Shown here: positions 48,073-59,816 of the stretch, piece by piece
How positions within the stretch are numbered: the first letter of the stretch is position 1
How the letters are laid out: each line of letters starts with the position of its first letter
Notes under the pieces: model-generated
Databases searched by the model: none
Told to the model about the DNA's origin: nothing
The model's input: only the letters and a program-made list of their open reading frames with translations
Source of the DNA: Gnetum montanum
Taxonomy: Eukaryota; Streptophyta; Gnetopsida; Gnetales; Gnetaceae
Length of the DNA: 64,000 bases
Direction of reading: 5' to 3'
Assembly (NCBI GenBank): GCA_015680685.1
Contig: MNCI01014943.1
Location: 71,723-135,722 of the forward strand
Position numbers and translations under genes: made by a program

Positions 48073-48964
48073 TGAAACACCGTGAAAATTACGAGTCAGC
48101 CTCAGGCAAAGATTCCCAATTCAAGAGAGAGCGCGCATCAGCTTTGTTCAAGGACAAGTTTACGCTCTATTACGCACGGCAGCGTAATAAGCGTAATAAG
48201 CTCCAAAATAGTCGAATGCAGAGTCTAGAGAAGCACAACAGTTCGACACTTTTTTTTCTCTCGTGGCGCATCAATAACTGGTCTTTACGCTCGTTACGCG
48301 ACGGTGTGTATCATTGCGTATTTCATCACTAAGGCCAGACATTATTTACGCTTCGTTACGCGCAGCTGCGTAGTGAGCGTAAACCAGACATTATTTACGC
48401 TTCGTTACGCGCAGCTGCGTAGTGAGCGTAAACCAGACATTATTTACGCTTCATTATGCGCAGCTGCGTAGTGAGCGTAAATTAGACATTGTTTACGCTC
48501 CACTATGTGCAGCTGCGTAGTGAGGGTAAGACGATGTTGAGCCTGTTGTTTTTATACCGTATTACGCTCATACACGCAACACAACGCGAGTGAGTGTAAT
48601 ACAGCCTGAAAGCAATTGAAGCACGCTCAACGTGTACCTGCTCTTCACACGCACAACACGCAAACGAGCGTGTTGTGCGTAGTCACAGTCTAACTTAAAA
48701 TGGTCATGTCAACGGAACCCAAAATATCTGGGACCCACGTCATCAGGGTTGCGCCTTCTCCACGGAGCGTCGTGGCCTATAAATACCTCAGTTGACAAAG
48801 ATACAGAGGTTGGCAAATCAGAGAAGCAGAGACATTTTTCTGAGCACCAGAGCATTTTATCATTTTTGTTGGCAAATCAAAAGGGCAAGAGCATTTTCTG
48901 AGCAAGGAAACACTTATCACCTTGAGCAGAGAAACAAAGAGCAACCTTTTGACAACTGCCGACA
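48073..48964 (+). repeat. 3' LTR of element 4, cut by assembly gap
   Basis: 892 bases matching 32238-33133, including the four 49-bp repeats (48335-48530) and the TATA box near 48777. About 660 bases are missing into the gap, if the left LTR length is right. Confidence 0.85.
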
Positions 48965-49426
48965 NNNNNNNNNNNNNNNNNNNNNNNNNNNNNNNNNNNN
49001 NNNNNNNNNNNNNNNNNNNNNNNNNNNNNNNNNNNNNNNNNNNNNNNNNNNNNNNNNNNNNNNNNNNNNNNNNNNNNNNNNNNNNNNNNNNNNNNNNNNN
49101 NNNNNNNNNNNNNNNNNNNNNNNNNNNNNNNNNNNNNNNNNNNNNNNNNNNNNNNNNNNNNNNNNNNNNNNNNNNNNNNNNNNNNNNNNNNNNNNNNNNN
49201 NNNNNNNNNNNNNNNNNNNNNNNNNNNNNNNNNNNNNNNNNNNNNNNNNNNNNNNNNNNNNNNNNNNNNNNNNNNNNNNNNNNNNNNNNNNNNNNNNNNN
49301 NNNNNNNNNNNNNNNNNNNNNNNNNNNNNNNNNNNNNNNNNNNNNNNNNNNNNNNNNNNNNNNNNNNNNNNNNNNNNNNNNNNNNNNNNNNNNNNNNNNN
49401 NNNNNNNNNNNNNNNNNNNNNNNNNN
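48965..49426. other. Assembly gap, 462 N
   Basis: All bases are N. It hides the right end and target duplication of element 4. Any protein frame drawn through it is an artefact. Confidence 0.99.
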
Positions 49427-50016
49427 CCAATGAGTCACATGAGTGTTTTATTTGTAGATGAGATTACTTATAAAAAAGATAACAAGATAAAACAATAAAT
49501 AAAAATATGAAACAATGCATAAAAAGATAAAACAACATATTGAAATATGAAAAACTAAAAAACAAAAAGTTGTAAAATTAAAGAAAAGGAAAATATTTAT
49601 TAATCCTGCTTGTTAGAATGGAGGATACCCTCCATAGCTAAACAGTTGAGAATAGCTAGGATTAATAAATGAAAGTTTGGGATCCTTGCATGTTGGAAAT
49701 ATTGGGATCTGGTCATATCTTCCCCATTGGGGTTCACACACTTGATTATAGTAAGCATAGTGGGCCANTTTCATTTATTAATCCTAGCTATTCTCAACTG
49801 TTTAGCTATGGAGGGTATCCTCCATTCTAACAAGCAGGATTAATAAATATTTTCCTTTTCTTTAATTTTACAACTTTTTGTTTTTTAGTTTTTCATATTT
49901 CAATATGTTGTTTTATCTTTTTATGCATTGTTTCATATTTTTATTTATTGTTTTATCTTGTTATCTTTTTTATAAGTAATCTCATCTACAAATAAAACAC
50001 TCATGTGACTCATTGG
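49427..50016. other. Inverted duplication around a single N, probable misassembly
   Basis: 49427-49674 is the reverse complement of 49769-50016 (248 bases), with unique sequence 49675-49767 and one N at 49768 between them. Element 3 runs on the plus strand, so the left arm is in the wrong orientation. A 34-base sequence (ACAGCGAGCCCACAACATCC...) is also repeated at 50017-50047 and 50086-50116. Confidence 0.75.
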
Positions 50017-51251
50017 ACAGCGAGCCCACAACATCCACTCATCCATTGTTTTATGCTATGGAGTCTTAAGTAACTAATTATTTGGACAGCGAGCCCACAA
50101 CATCCACTCATCCATTCTATTAATAAGAGGTTCTACCCTAGGTACAATGATATTTCTAATCATTGAAACATAAAATAATCTTATGCTCACTATACCCAAA
50201 GCAAAGAAGGATGGACCAAGAGGGAATGGCTAGGGTGTGACATCAAGGAAACTTGTGGATTCTCTTTGATGACATTTGTAGGAGTTATCATGTAGCTTGG
50301 TTGTACTAAGATCCTTGTAAATCTAAAGAAAAATGGGAGTAAGAGTAATCAAAAGGTACTCAATCAAGAAAACTCAATGCTATTCTAAGGGGCCCCACTG
50401 GAAAGACATGCATCCATGCCTGAAGGTTGGCGACTTATCTGGCTTAAGCATTCATCAAAAAAAAAAGAGAAGAAGAAAATAAAAGAAAGAGTACCACAAA
50501 GCAAAATCACTCCTCCCTTGTACGAAACACCAAGTGATCGTATGCCTTGCCATCATGGTGCTCTTATTGTTGTCTATCATTGGGAAAAAACAATGCGATG
50601 TCACTGATTAGAGGAATGGACTTGGTCCTAATTTTTGAACAATGGGCTAATGACACATTAATCATTCCTTACACTAAGGATTCATTATGCCCTGAGTCAG
50701 TTACCTCATGTCCCAATCTCTACAATCCCTTCTACAATTCACCTCATCTCGTTGATCATGTAATTGGGACTCATGACTTGTGTAGCATTGAATTTATACC
50801 TCATCACGGTGGTATTTACATGTGTGTGTTTTGTGAAATTGGTGTAGATTACATTTCACCCTTCTAGTGCCTTTGGACATTTTAAGGTGTGGTTACGCAA
50901 GGGCATTATAGGTTGGAACCTGCTTTGGGGAGGACCCACTTGCATGACTTTTGTAATTTATACTTGTTGCACACCACCACATCATTTTATACCCTCTGAG
51001 TACTTCATTGCCAAATCTATTCTTTCCTTTGTCATCAAACATTTCTCAAAACCATTCCATGTCCTTTTATGTGTCACCTAAACAAATCAGGTCTGACATC
51101 AAACTTTTAGGGCAACTTCCTTAAAAAATTTCTAACTCTAAAATCACACTAAGTAAAAAATTTCACATTTATTAAAGGCAATGAGTAAGGTATGAAATAA
51201 TTGAACTTTTCTCAATAACCTTACTAACAATTGATCTTTGTGTGATTATAG
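50017..51251 (+). other. Element 3 internal non-coding region
   Basis: It aligns in order with the spacer between gag and accessory ORF in elements 1 and 2. The internal promoter and second purine tract are missing: the sequence jumps near 51070 from GTCCTTTTAT to GTGTCACCTA. The frames at 50416-51081 have no domain features. Confidence 0.5.
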
Positions 51252-51688
51252 ATGGCCCCTAAAAGAGGACAAAAAGGAGGACCTTCTCAAGGTGCAACTG
51301 AATGCCCAAGGGGAAGCAGAGACCAAGGACCTCATGCAGAACATGCACAGCAGGAGGCACAATCATTCAACATCTATCAAGGACCTCCACTCACTACACA
51401 ATTTGGCCAAGCAAAAGGTGGAGAGGTCAAGGCCCAAGCTTATGAAGAGGAATGATGGCTATTTGTGGCATAGCATGTTAAGGCCAATCAGGTGTTCCTG
51501 TAGTTACTGTGTCCATGGAAAATGTCGACTCCATCAAACATTGGAACATTAGCATGGATGGCTTATAATCCTTGGATAGAAGAGGAGAAACATCAAGCAC
51601 TTCTTCAATGGTATCAATCTCAAAAGCCTGGTGCACAGGACAAAGGAAAAGCACCCATGGAGGAACCATCGCCACCTAGAACCACATG
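51252..51688 (+). pseudogene. Element 3 accessory ORF, internally deleted remnant
   Basis: It starts at ATG 51252 (MAPKRGQKGGPSQG) right after TGTGTGATTATAG, as in elements 1 and 2. After FGQAKGGEVK the reading jumps to the C-terminal end of the same gene (GTLAWMAYNPWIEEEKH and MEEPSPPRTT). About 2.3 kb holding the globular and coiled-coil parts is missing. Confidence 0.65.
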
Positions 51689-51858
51689 AGTTTCAACAAA
51701 GTTTTGTAATTTTGTGTCTATGTCCAAATTTTGTTTTGTTCAATCTCACACTATGACATGAACAATTTCTAACTGGTTAATAATCCCATACCTATCCAAT
51801 GTGTAATCAATTGGACTTGTTCTCATTTTGTTTAACTCAAGGATGAGTCATGGGGGTA

Positions 51859-52767
51859 TGATGAATTGTGGTTTGTCAAGTGCTAATATTAGACCCTTGT
51901 TAACTAGGTGCTGATATCAGACCCTTGTTATTGAATCCCTGATATCTGATGAGTCCCGATATCAAATCCCTAATATTGAACCCCCAATATTGTAGCTTGA
52001 CAAGCAATATTGGGTACACAATATCACGGTTCCCATGTGAGCCTATAAATACATAATGGGGCACATGGGAAATAGTTAGCTTTTCTTCAATTAGTTTTAG
52101 AAGTCAGTTTAGTATTAGAGTAGAGTCTTTTTTTCATTCTTTTCCTCTCAACCCTTTCTCCTAGTGCATGCCCGCAGTGTGATGATTGTAATTGTACGAC
52201 ATCCTTTATTCGAGTGTGACGTACTTGGACACACACATGACCAGAAATGAAGATACAGATTACTTCATCATTGTAGCATTCACTTAGTTTAATTACTTAA
52301 TTTTAATTGTTATTAAATGTGAAATGAGTATGACTTAATCACAAGCATCTACGTGTGACTACTTGGTATCCCAATAGCGTACTTGGGCCATGCTCTTGGT
52401 AATCCTAATGGTGGTCATGCACGAGGTCTAAGATGTGTATGGATGATTAAGGAATGGATGCTCATTACACTTAGGCTAGCTTAGAATCTCTCTCCCTATC
52501 TCCTCTTAGTATAGCTCTCCCTCTCCCTTTTTCTTCTAGCTTAGCAAAGATTACTTTCCATCAACTCCAGGAGTAACATTAGTTTAGGGACACATCATAC
52601 ACCTCACTATAGACTAAACCATACGTGACAAAGCAAATACTAGACCAAGTGGGAAGACAATGAACTATCTAGATACCACAACTAGCCCATCTACGAAGTT
52701 AGACTGGATCATGCGTAAAACACTCATATTGGTATGGTTGAGTGTAGGGGTACCTTTTCACTCATCA
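51859..52767 (+). repeat. 3' LTR of element 3
   Basis: 909-bp LTR beginning TGATGAATTG and ending CTCATCA, preceded by the purine tract GTCATGGGGGTA. The TATA box (CCTATAAATACATAATGG) is near 52042. Confidence 0.88.
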
Positions 52768-52989
52768 CCTTTCATATTAAAAGACTCTATTAATGCATTT
52801 AGTTTCAACTTCAATTTCAATTTTTAAATTTTATTCTTATATGGTAATATTTTTTATTTATTTTTCTAAATACCCTAGTAAAAACATGTTTTGGGTAAAT
52901 TGGGAATTAGATTAAGTTAGGTCGATATATTGGGGGGCTATGTTGAAACCCTAAAATAATTATATATAGGTACATCTCAAGATATATAG

Positions 52990-53083
52990 TCCAATCTTTA
53001 TAACTCAACATTGTCCACTAGAATCAAACCTATGACTTGGAGCTTTTAAATCAAGAGTCTAACCACTAGGCTAATACCTCATT
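52990..53083 (-). repeat. tRNA-derived SINE-like sequence
   Basis: On the minus strand it shows an A box TTAGCCTAGTGGTTAGA and, 33 bases later, a B box GGTTTGATTCTAG. These are the two internal Pol III promoter parts of a tRNA-derived SINE head. Related pieces lie at 1848-1922 and 2267-2330. Confidence 0.5.
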
Positions 53084-53194
53084 TTTTAGAAGAGTTACGA
53101 GACTTTCTATTAAAGAATCATAGTATTTTTTTTTAGAAAATTTCAATTATTTTATCCACCTAAAAAAATTGTAACTAAGTCTTGTTTTTTTCTA

Positions 53195-53480
53195 ACAAGC
53201 TTTTAGTTTAGGAAGTCAATCAAAGAATAATAGGCTTATTTCAAGAAGTCCACATTTTTTAGGAAGTTCAATCAAATAATCATAATGCTTTCAATCTAGG
53301 AAGCCCAATTAGAGAATCATAATCTCTTTCCTATGACAAGTTTAATTTCATTATCTACCTAGAACAATTTAGCATTTAGTCTAAGGGACCTTTAATTTAC
53401 AAAAGTCTAGTCAAAGAATCATGAGTGCTTTTATTTTATGGGAGTCCAGCCAAAGAATCATGGTCTTTTTAAAAAGAGTT
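53195..53480. repeat. Degenerate direct repeats, AGGAAGTCCAATCAAAGAATC type
   Basis: Five or six diverged copies of a phrase like AGGAAGTCCAATCAAAGAAT, followed by CATAAT, recur at intervals of about 40-70 bases. There is no coding content. Confidence 0.45.
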
Positions 53481-53504
53481 TAACTACATTATTTTGTTAG
53501 GATA

Positions 53505-53590
53505 TGGGGAAGCTTGTGATGGGTTTTGATCCCAACATTTTTCAATGCAAATCTTGTAAGTAAACCAATTGGGATATACCCCATACTCAA
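53505..53590 (-). repeat. Second tRNA-like SINE relic
   Basis: On the minus strand GGTATATCCCAATTGGTTTA (A-box-like) is followed by GGGATCAAAACCC (B-box-like) about 30 bases on. It is a different tRNA-like head from the one at 53 kb. Confidence 0.4.
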
Positions 53591-53654
53591 AGAATCATAG
53601 TCTTATATTCATATTATAAAACTAATGACCTAAAATTTGGTGCACTATCAAGAT

Positions 53655-56350
53655 TTTTTTCTTTGAGCAATGTAAATTATGGGATTAACATCAATATCCA
53701 TGTTTTTTTTTTTTTGAGCTATACAAAACATGGGATTAACATGCATGTTCATTTTTCATAGTACATCATTGATACACATTCATCATCATCTTATCCTTAT
53801 CATACCAAATGGGATTAACTACATGAGTTCTTTTTTTCCATTCACCTATATGAAGAGCTAGATCCTTGTTTATTTGTAGTTTCAAATCATCTTTGATAAT
53901 TTTTTCCCATGCCTTCTTTGGTCTTTCTTTCAATGGCTTTCCTAGAATAGTGATGTAGCAACCTTTCTTTATAGGCTTATTGTTTGATCTTCTTTGCACA
54001 TGTCTAGACCATCTAAGTCACTATTCTTGTAGCTTATCTAAAATAGAAGTCATTCCAAGTCTTCCTCATGTCTATATTGTATACTTTATCTTTTTTAGTA
54101 ACATTAAACATCCATTGAAGCATTCACATTTCTACCACATTGATTTGTCATTTATGTATCTTTTATACTACCTGACATTTAGCATCATATAAGATAGTAG
54201 GCCTAATTATTGTCCTGTAAAATTTCTCCTTTAATTTTATTTATATTCTTTTATCATATAAAACATCACTAGTCTTTCTCCATTTTCATCATCCTTCCTC
54301 AATTCTATCTTTATCAAGTTCACCATTTGAATGAAGGATTAATCTAAGGTTGCAAAACTATTTGCAGTGATGGACTCTTTTACCTTGAATTTTCATTTCT
54401 ATTTCACCACTATTTATGTTGTTATTAAAATTTCATTCCATATATTCTATCATATTTCTACTAATTTTTAAGCCTTTTAATTCTAGAGCATGTCTCCACT
54501 TCTCTATTTTAGCAATAATATTTTCTTGAGTTGTATCTATTGGTTCTAGTATGCACTTTAGAAATTCTTACTCCACTCATTCTAAATGGTCATGTTGCAA
54601 TTTAGAAGAAAGAAAAAGAAATGAATTTGATAATCCAAATTCAAGATAATAGAAGGTCAAATATACATATGAAAATATAGTAAAAGCACCTTGTCAAAGC
54701 TCAATTCTCAAGAGAAGACAAAGATCAAGTGAAGCCAAAATAGCTTTTTCTATAAAATAGGGACCAAAGCTATGTAATTTATATTTGAATTATTATACCA
54801 CATAAGATAAAATAGAAAATTCTATTATTTTTACTTTTATTAAAAGATTAATGGCTAGATGTAATAAGAGAATGATCCTAATCTCTTATGTCTATGGGAT
54901 TTTCAACCCAATTTTCTATTAAAAATAGGCTTGTCCCATTATATTTTATTATGGTCCCATCATTTGGCTACAAATATGTGTGCAAATAATGTTTGTAAGA
55001 AAGGTAATTAATGTCATTGAGGTAAATTAATGATGAAGAAAGAAGATTGAATATATTACAAGATTTTCTCAATTTATCCCATAATCCCATATCCTATTTA
55101 TCATCTCCAATCCTTGCATCACCAATTTTACAAATTATTCAATAATCTCATATCCTATTTATCATCTACAATCCCATTCAAAATTTCACAATTTATCCCA
55201 TTACAAGTTCATCCATCATCAATTCATCATATTCATTAATTCTCATTAATTAAAGAAGTTGAACAATCACATTTGAGGTCACTTTTATGTAATAGCTTTC
55301 AACCATCAAAATAAGTCAAATTAATTCCAAATTATGTAGGTATATAGATTGTTGAAATATTTTTCTATCAAGTATTCACTTACTCTATAACTATCTAGGA
55401 TCATAGAGATATTCATCTTGCAAAACAATGATTCATATTTTGGACATTGAAAAATTTTATTCTATACCCCTTTTCTAAGTCATATTTGAATGATCAAATG
55501 AAATCCAATTGATTGAAAATTTTACAAGATCATAGATTGCAAAATGAGCTTTCTAACAAGCCTAATATTAGCCCAAAACTCATCTAGATCATGAAGATGT
55601 TTCAAATATAAAATAAGAAAAAATTCAAATTTTTTGAGTTGGGTCGCCCACATAATTTGATATATTGAGCTACCAAAAAATTGTAAAATAAAAAATTGTT
55701 TCAAATATTATTACATCCAAAAAAAATCTATAGTATCCACTAATACAATATCATTTGCAAATATCATACACTAAGGGATTTCATCTTGTATTTTCTTTGT
55801 TATTGCATCCAAAATAATGGAAAATAAGTATGGGCTAAGTGCAAATGCTTGATGTGCACCTACTATGACTGGGAAATCATATGTTAGGCCACAAACTATT
55901 TTAATTTTAGAGGTAGCTCCTTCATACATGTCTTAAATCACTTTAATATATTTATCAAGGATATTTTCCCTCCATAATGACCACCAAATAATATTTGTAG
56001 GCACTCTATCATATGCTCTTTCCAAGCCAATGAAGATCATATTTAGATTTTGTCTATGCTTTTTAAATTTGTCCATGGATTATTGTATTAAAAAATAGCT
56101 TCTATAGTAGATCTTCTTAGCATAAATCCAAATTGATTTTTTGATACTATTGATTCAAGTTTGAGATGTTGCTTTATGACTTTCTCCCAAATCTTTATAG
56201 TATGGCTCATTAGCTTGATCCCTCTATACTTTGTACATTTTTTATGTCTCCTTTATTTTTGTAAGTAGTAACAACAAAAATTTTTCTCCAATTGTTGGGC
56301 ATTTCTCCATCCCTCAAAATTTTGTTAAATAATTGATACACATTCATTTT
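53655..56350 (-). pseudogene. RTE-type LINE relic, reverse transcriptase
   Basis: Minus-strand remnants match plant RTE-clade reverse transcriptase in order: a region reading NKGDIKNVQS (about 56260); FIGLERAYDRVPTNIIWW (about 56040-55990); DMYEGATSKIKI; ALSPYLFSIILDAITKKIQD; FANDIVLVD (55760), where family FADD reads FAND; then, after an insertion, KIEKWRHALELKGLKISR (54510); and the end GKPLKERPKKAWEKIIKDDL with HIGEWKKRTHVVNPI (53999-53770). Stops and frameshifts are frequent. The 3' end has two copies of a TTAATCCCAT...GCTCAAA(A)n phrase (53655-53750), resembling successive A-rich tails. Confidence 0.78.
54536..55735. mobile_element. Unidentified 1.2-kb insertion in the LINE
   Basis: The LINE RT reading stops at DIVLVDT (about 55735) and resumes at TTQENIIAKIEKW (about 54540), next to each other in the family. 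The inserted DNA is very AT-rich with no ORF or recognised terminal repeat. Both junctions show GGATAC/AGATAC, possibly a short target duplication. A solo LTR or a MITE-like element are options. Confidence 0.45.
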
Positions 56351-57899
56351 TGTTATAAAAGCATTACAATATATAGTTTTTAAAGAAACAAATTACTTTT
56401 TGAATATAAGAAAATTAAGCTAGTAGAATAACATATGATCCATCCTAAAAACTTTGATAAAAGGAGTATGGTATGAATTAAATCTATTTAATTTTTATTT
56501 CATAAAATTAAAATAGATATTATATCAAATGTAAATATTAATCTTGATAATTTAGAAAATAATTATATGTTAATGAAAAATAGCTAGATATTGTCAAAAT
56601 GAGCTAAATGGGTGGTAGAAGCTCTTAGAACTAGGGTAGCATCAAAAGTCTTGAGGTCTTCTCTTCTATAATTTGAATTATCATGAATCACAAGCTAGCC
56701 ACAAGTTGCAACACCTTGTTCTTAGTCTTCATTGTGATTCATGACTAGGTCACAATTAGTATTATGCAATGGTCATGAGTTGCAATTTTCTCAGAAGTAA
56801 CAAATCTAAGAGTTACCATGAGTGACCTTCTTAGTTGCAATGGGATCATTGACTATATAATGGTAAAAAAATAATAAGAAAATCAATCTTGAAATTTTCC
56901 ATTCAAGGGCATCTCCAAGCCCAAACCTTCATGAACATGACATAAAACATCTAAGAAATGACAAATCTACTCAATGACATTACATGCAAGGTCAATTAAG
57001 TGAGATTTGAGACAATTTTCTAGGGGTTTCTTTCCTTCTTCTAACATGCCACAAGAAATTATGAATAAATGGTTCTATTCTTAAAGAACTTAGATCTAGA
57101 ACTCATATGTCTAGAATTATGATTAAAAGTGTTTCTAAGATCAAATTAACCTTCCTAATGAAACATGCAATAGAATTTGTAAATATTACCAAGAATCCCA
57201 AGAAGATCCATAAGAATTACTTAAAACCCTTATGAAATGAAAGAGATTTGAGTGAATTCTCTATGAAATAATAATGAGAATAGCTCAAATCTAGCCAAAA
57301 ACATGAATTTAAATCATCAAACATATATATCTAATAATTTTTTAAATTAAATAAGAAAAATATTATAAAATGTTTGAGAAATTATGAACTCAATTATGAA
57401 ACGAGAACATATTGTGAAATGTGATATTTATGAAATGTTTACGAAATTAGATGTGAAATATTATGAAATATGAGCTAATGCATGGCTAATGACATAATAC
57501 CATTGTGAAATAACAAAAAAAAAGGAATTGAAAGCTTGAGGAAACTTCAGTACAAAAAAATCATTCTTCTTTTATTTATGAAAAGATATCAACATACAAA
57601 TGTAATGTTTGGCATCACATTAAGTTTGAGATGAGGGCATTGATCTCCTTTTATAGCATTTGAGAGTGGATACATGACATAAATCTCCTTCTTTACTTTT
57701 CATCAAACTTGTGCTTTCCTAACTTTAAATATAGCATGACTTTTGAAATAAAAACTTGTAACTCTTAACATGACCCCATAACATGAAATTAAACTTGACT
57801 AATGACTAACATAAGACTTCAATATGAAATTAAAGAATAAACACCATGAAAAATATCTAGAGTAATTAATAAAATTTTCAAACTATACTTTACATTCCC
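56351..57899. other. AT-rich DNA, no gene seen
   Basis: No coding region or recognised repeat is supported. Words such as ATGAAATATGA recur at 57370-57500, as in low-complexity sequence. Confidence 0.4.
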
Positions 57900-58239
57900 T
57901 TCTTTATGATAGAAATTATATTTAGAATTGTAACATTCAAAGTTTGGGAATTAGATTTTTCTTCTTTCACCTTTAAGCATCCAATCATTCTCATGAGATA
58001 ATCATATCAATAGGCCAATAATGATTTGTGAGCATATCATCAAGTCTATTTGAGCTTTGAATATATGTGAGAAAATAAGAAGGGATTTGTACCTTAGCTA
58101 TTCCTACTATTCTGGTGATGTGTATCCAAAGCCCATGTAGTAGTACCAACAATGGCAAGCTCCAAATCCTTAGGGTGCTACTTCATGGAACCTTCTAACT
58201 CCTATGCAAAACAAAATGGTGCTTATTGTTAATTTCTCC

Positions 58240-59120
58240 ATTCATTGTGCATAAGTAGGTGCTTATCAACACCCATCAATAATACCGCAATAGTACATGC
58301 CTGTTTCGATTAGTCCTACCAACCAAGCTTTCCAACAACAAGAACAATAGTTACTTCTACTCCTTGGTCCCATGCAAGGTCTAATACCTAGTCAAATATA
58401 GCCAAGGAAAGATAAATTAAGTAATATTTTCTATTGTATCGATCATTCTTCCATGTATGCATACGAAATATTATCAATCTCTTATTGATTTGGCTGGGAA
58501 GGGAAGTTCAAGGTTCCACGGTAGGAAATTTTATCACAAGCACGAACATGAGAGTTGTGGGACAAGGTCCACATCATCCTCTCTATCTTGTGGAGAGGAA
58601 AATAAATCATGTTAAATGAGAGCACATACTTAGGAGGCCTTGACAAAATTCCCTAATCATAACTAAAGTGTAATCTCTATTTTCAAGGATAAGTTCCACA
58701 ACTATGTTTGGGAGAGGTAATAAGATGACACCAAATGGTGATGTTATCACCATTTCCATGTCTATGGTGGTTATATGGCTAGTCAAAGAAGGATATTTAC
58801 CTAAAAAGTAATTATATCCTCTTAGTCCCATGGTGGAAATTCAAATTGGTAACAAAGGTCATTGCGTAGCTCTCTGTGACTTTGGTTTAGGAGTCAATCT
58901 CATCTTATTGCAGTACTACCTTGATTGGGCGCTTTCTTCTCTCAAGTGTACTAAAATTCAATTAGAGCTAAGAGACTAATCCTACTCATAACCCATGCAA
59001 CATGTATGTGATATAATGACCTCTATTGTAGTTTGATTGTATTCCACTGATTTTCCAGTGATCAAGTTAGAAAACAAAATGGAAGAAAATCTTCCTATTA
59101 TCATGGGAAGAGCCTAGTTA
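58240..59120 (+). pseudogene. Relic of a retroelement aspartic protease
   Basis: At 58830-59120 the plus strand reads MVEIQIGNKGHCVALCDFGL then GVNLIL, followed by IQLELRD, DFPVIKLENKMEENLP and IIMGRA. This matches plant Ty3/gypsy (Athila-like) proteases of the form ALCDLGASVNLMP ... LQLADRS ... DFVVLDMEED ... PIILGRPFL. The catalytic D(T/S/L)G is DFG, and stops interrupt the reading. Upstream DNA from 58240 may be the end of its gag. Confidence 0.6.
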
Positions 59121-59816
59121 AGTACCACTAATTCCAAGTTAAGATTTTGAGGTTGTTATCTTGAAATTCATAGAAGAGATGAGATTAGAAGGATGAATTA
59201 CAAGAAAATAGCTTATAATCCTTTCTAGTCTAGTAGCACCATGTGCATGTGCCATTGAAGTGAGCCAAATGAAACACTTAATGAACAATAACTATTGTAC
59301 CATAATGAATATCTTTTGTCTCTAAGCATGTATAATGCATAATTTACCACTTAGGGGTCTCCCAAGCAATAGGTATGGTTCAATCATGGAGGAGAAATCC
59401 TCCAAGCCATGTAAAATTTATTTATTTTTGCTATTTTTCATTTGTGCATGTAATAAAGTTGATATTTTTAGTTAGAATTTTATACATTTTGAACTTAATG
59501 GATAATCAATTATGATATTTTCTTTTCACTTCCAAAGTTTTTATTTATGTGTGTATTGTAGGAAAACCAATTAATATGCTTTATGAATGCTCATCTAATA
59601 AGCCAATGGTGGATGAGTAAGTTATAGAAGTGATGAAGATGCAAGAGTGCCAAACGGGTCCATAGTAGAGCCTTGATCAATGTAATGTCCATGCAACAAA
59701 ATTTATCCATCCACCTTTCTTCTATTCATTAGTAGTGACCTAGGCTTAGATTTAGCAAGAAGCTAAGACTCATACTATAGACTGTTGAACCTAATGTTAC
59801 TAGAACCATGAGTAGG

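Larger units (their letters stand above)
32238..48964 (+). mobile_element. Element 4: Tat/Ogre-lineage Ty3/gypsy retrotransposon, nested in element 3
   Basis: It begins at 32238 (TGAAACATCG); its right LTR starts at 48073 (TGAAACACCG) and runs into the N gap at 48965, so the right end and TSD are hidden. Order: LTR, primer site, gag-protease, 5.1-kb intron, RT, RNase H, second RNase H, integrase, repeat-rich 3' region, purine tract, LTR. The second RNase H and the intron between protease and RT point to the Tat lineage, Ogre-like branch. Left and right LTR copies differ by a few percent by eye, with many transitions. The pol frame keeps its length without a frameshift, so decay is mainly by point mutation. 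An antisense multi-exon gene lies in the intron. The full size would be about 17.4 kb if the right LTR equals the left. Confidence 0.9.
29572..52767 (+). mobile_element. Element 3: LTR retrotransposon split by element 4
   Basis: The outer LTRs (29572-30464 and 51859-52767) belong to the same family as elements 1 and 2 but are on the plus strand. A perfect TSD, CCTTT, flanks the pair (29567-29571 and 52768-52772). They are therefore the two ends of one insertion even though 23 kb apart. Its own sequence is 29572-32237 plus about 49427-52767; the middle is the later insertion element 4. Gag is broken at 32237, inside its C-terminal part, and resumes after the N gap. The accessory ORF is reduced to its two ends. 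No pol genes belong to this element. Confidence 0.85.

Noticed and set aside
48777-49461. Long open frames (170-217 codons) spanning 48.8-49.4 kb
   Set aside because: They are open only because they cross 462 N; most residues are unknown. The real bases on both sides are LTR and element 3 non-coding DNA.
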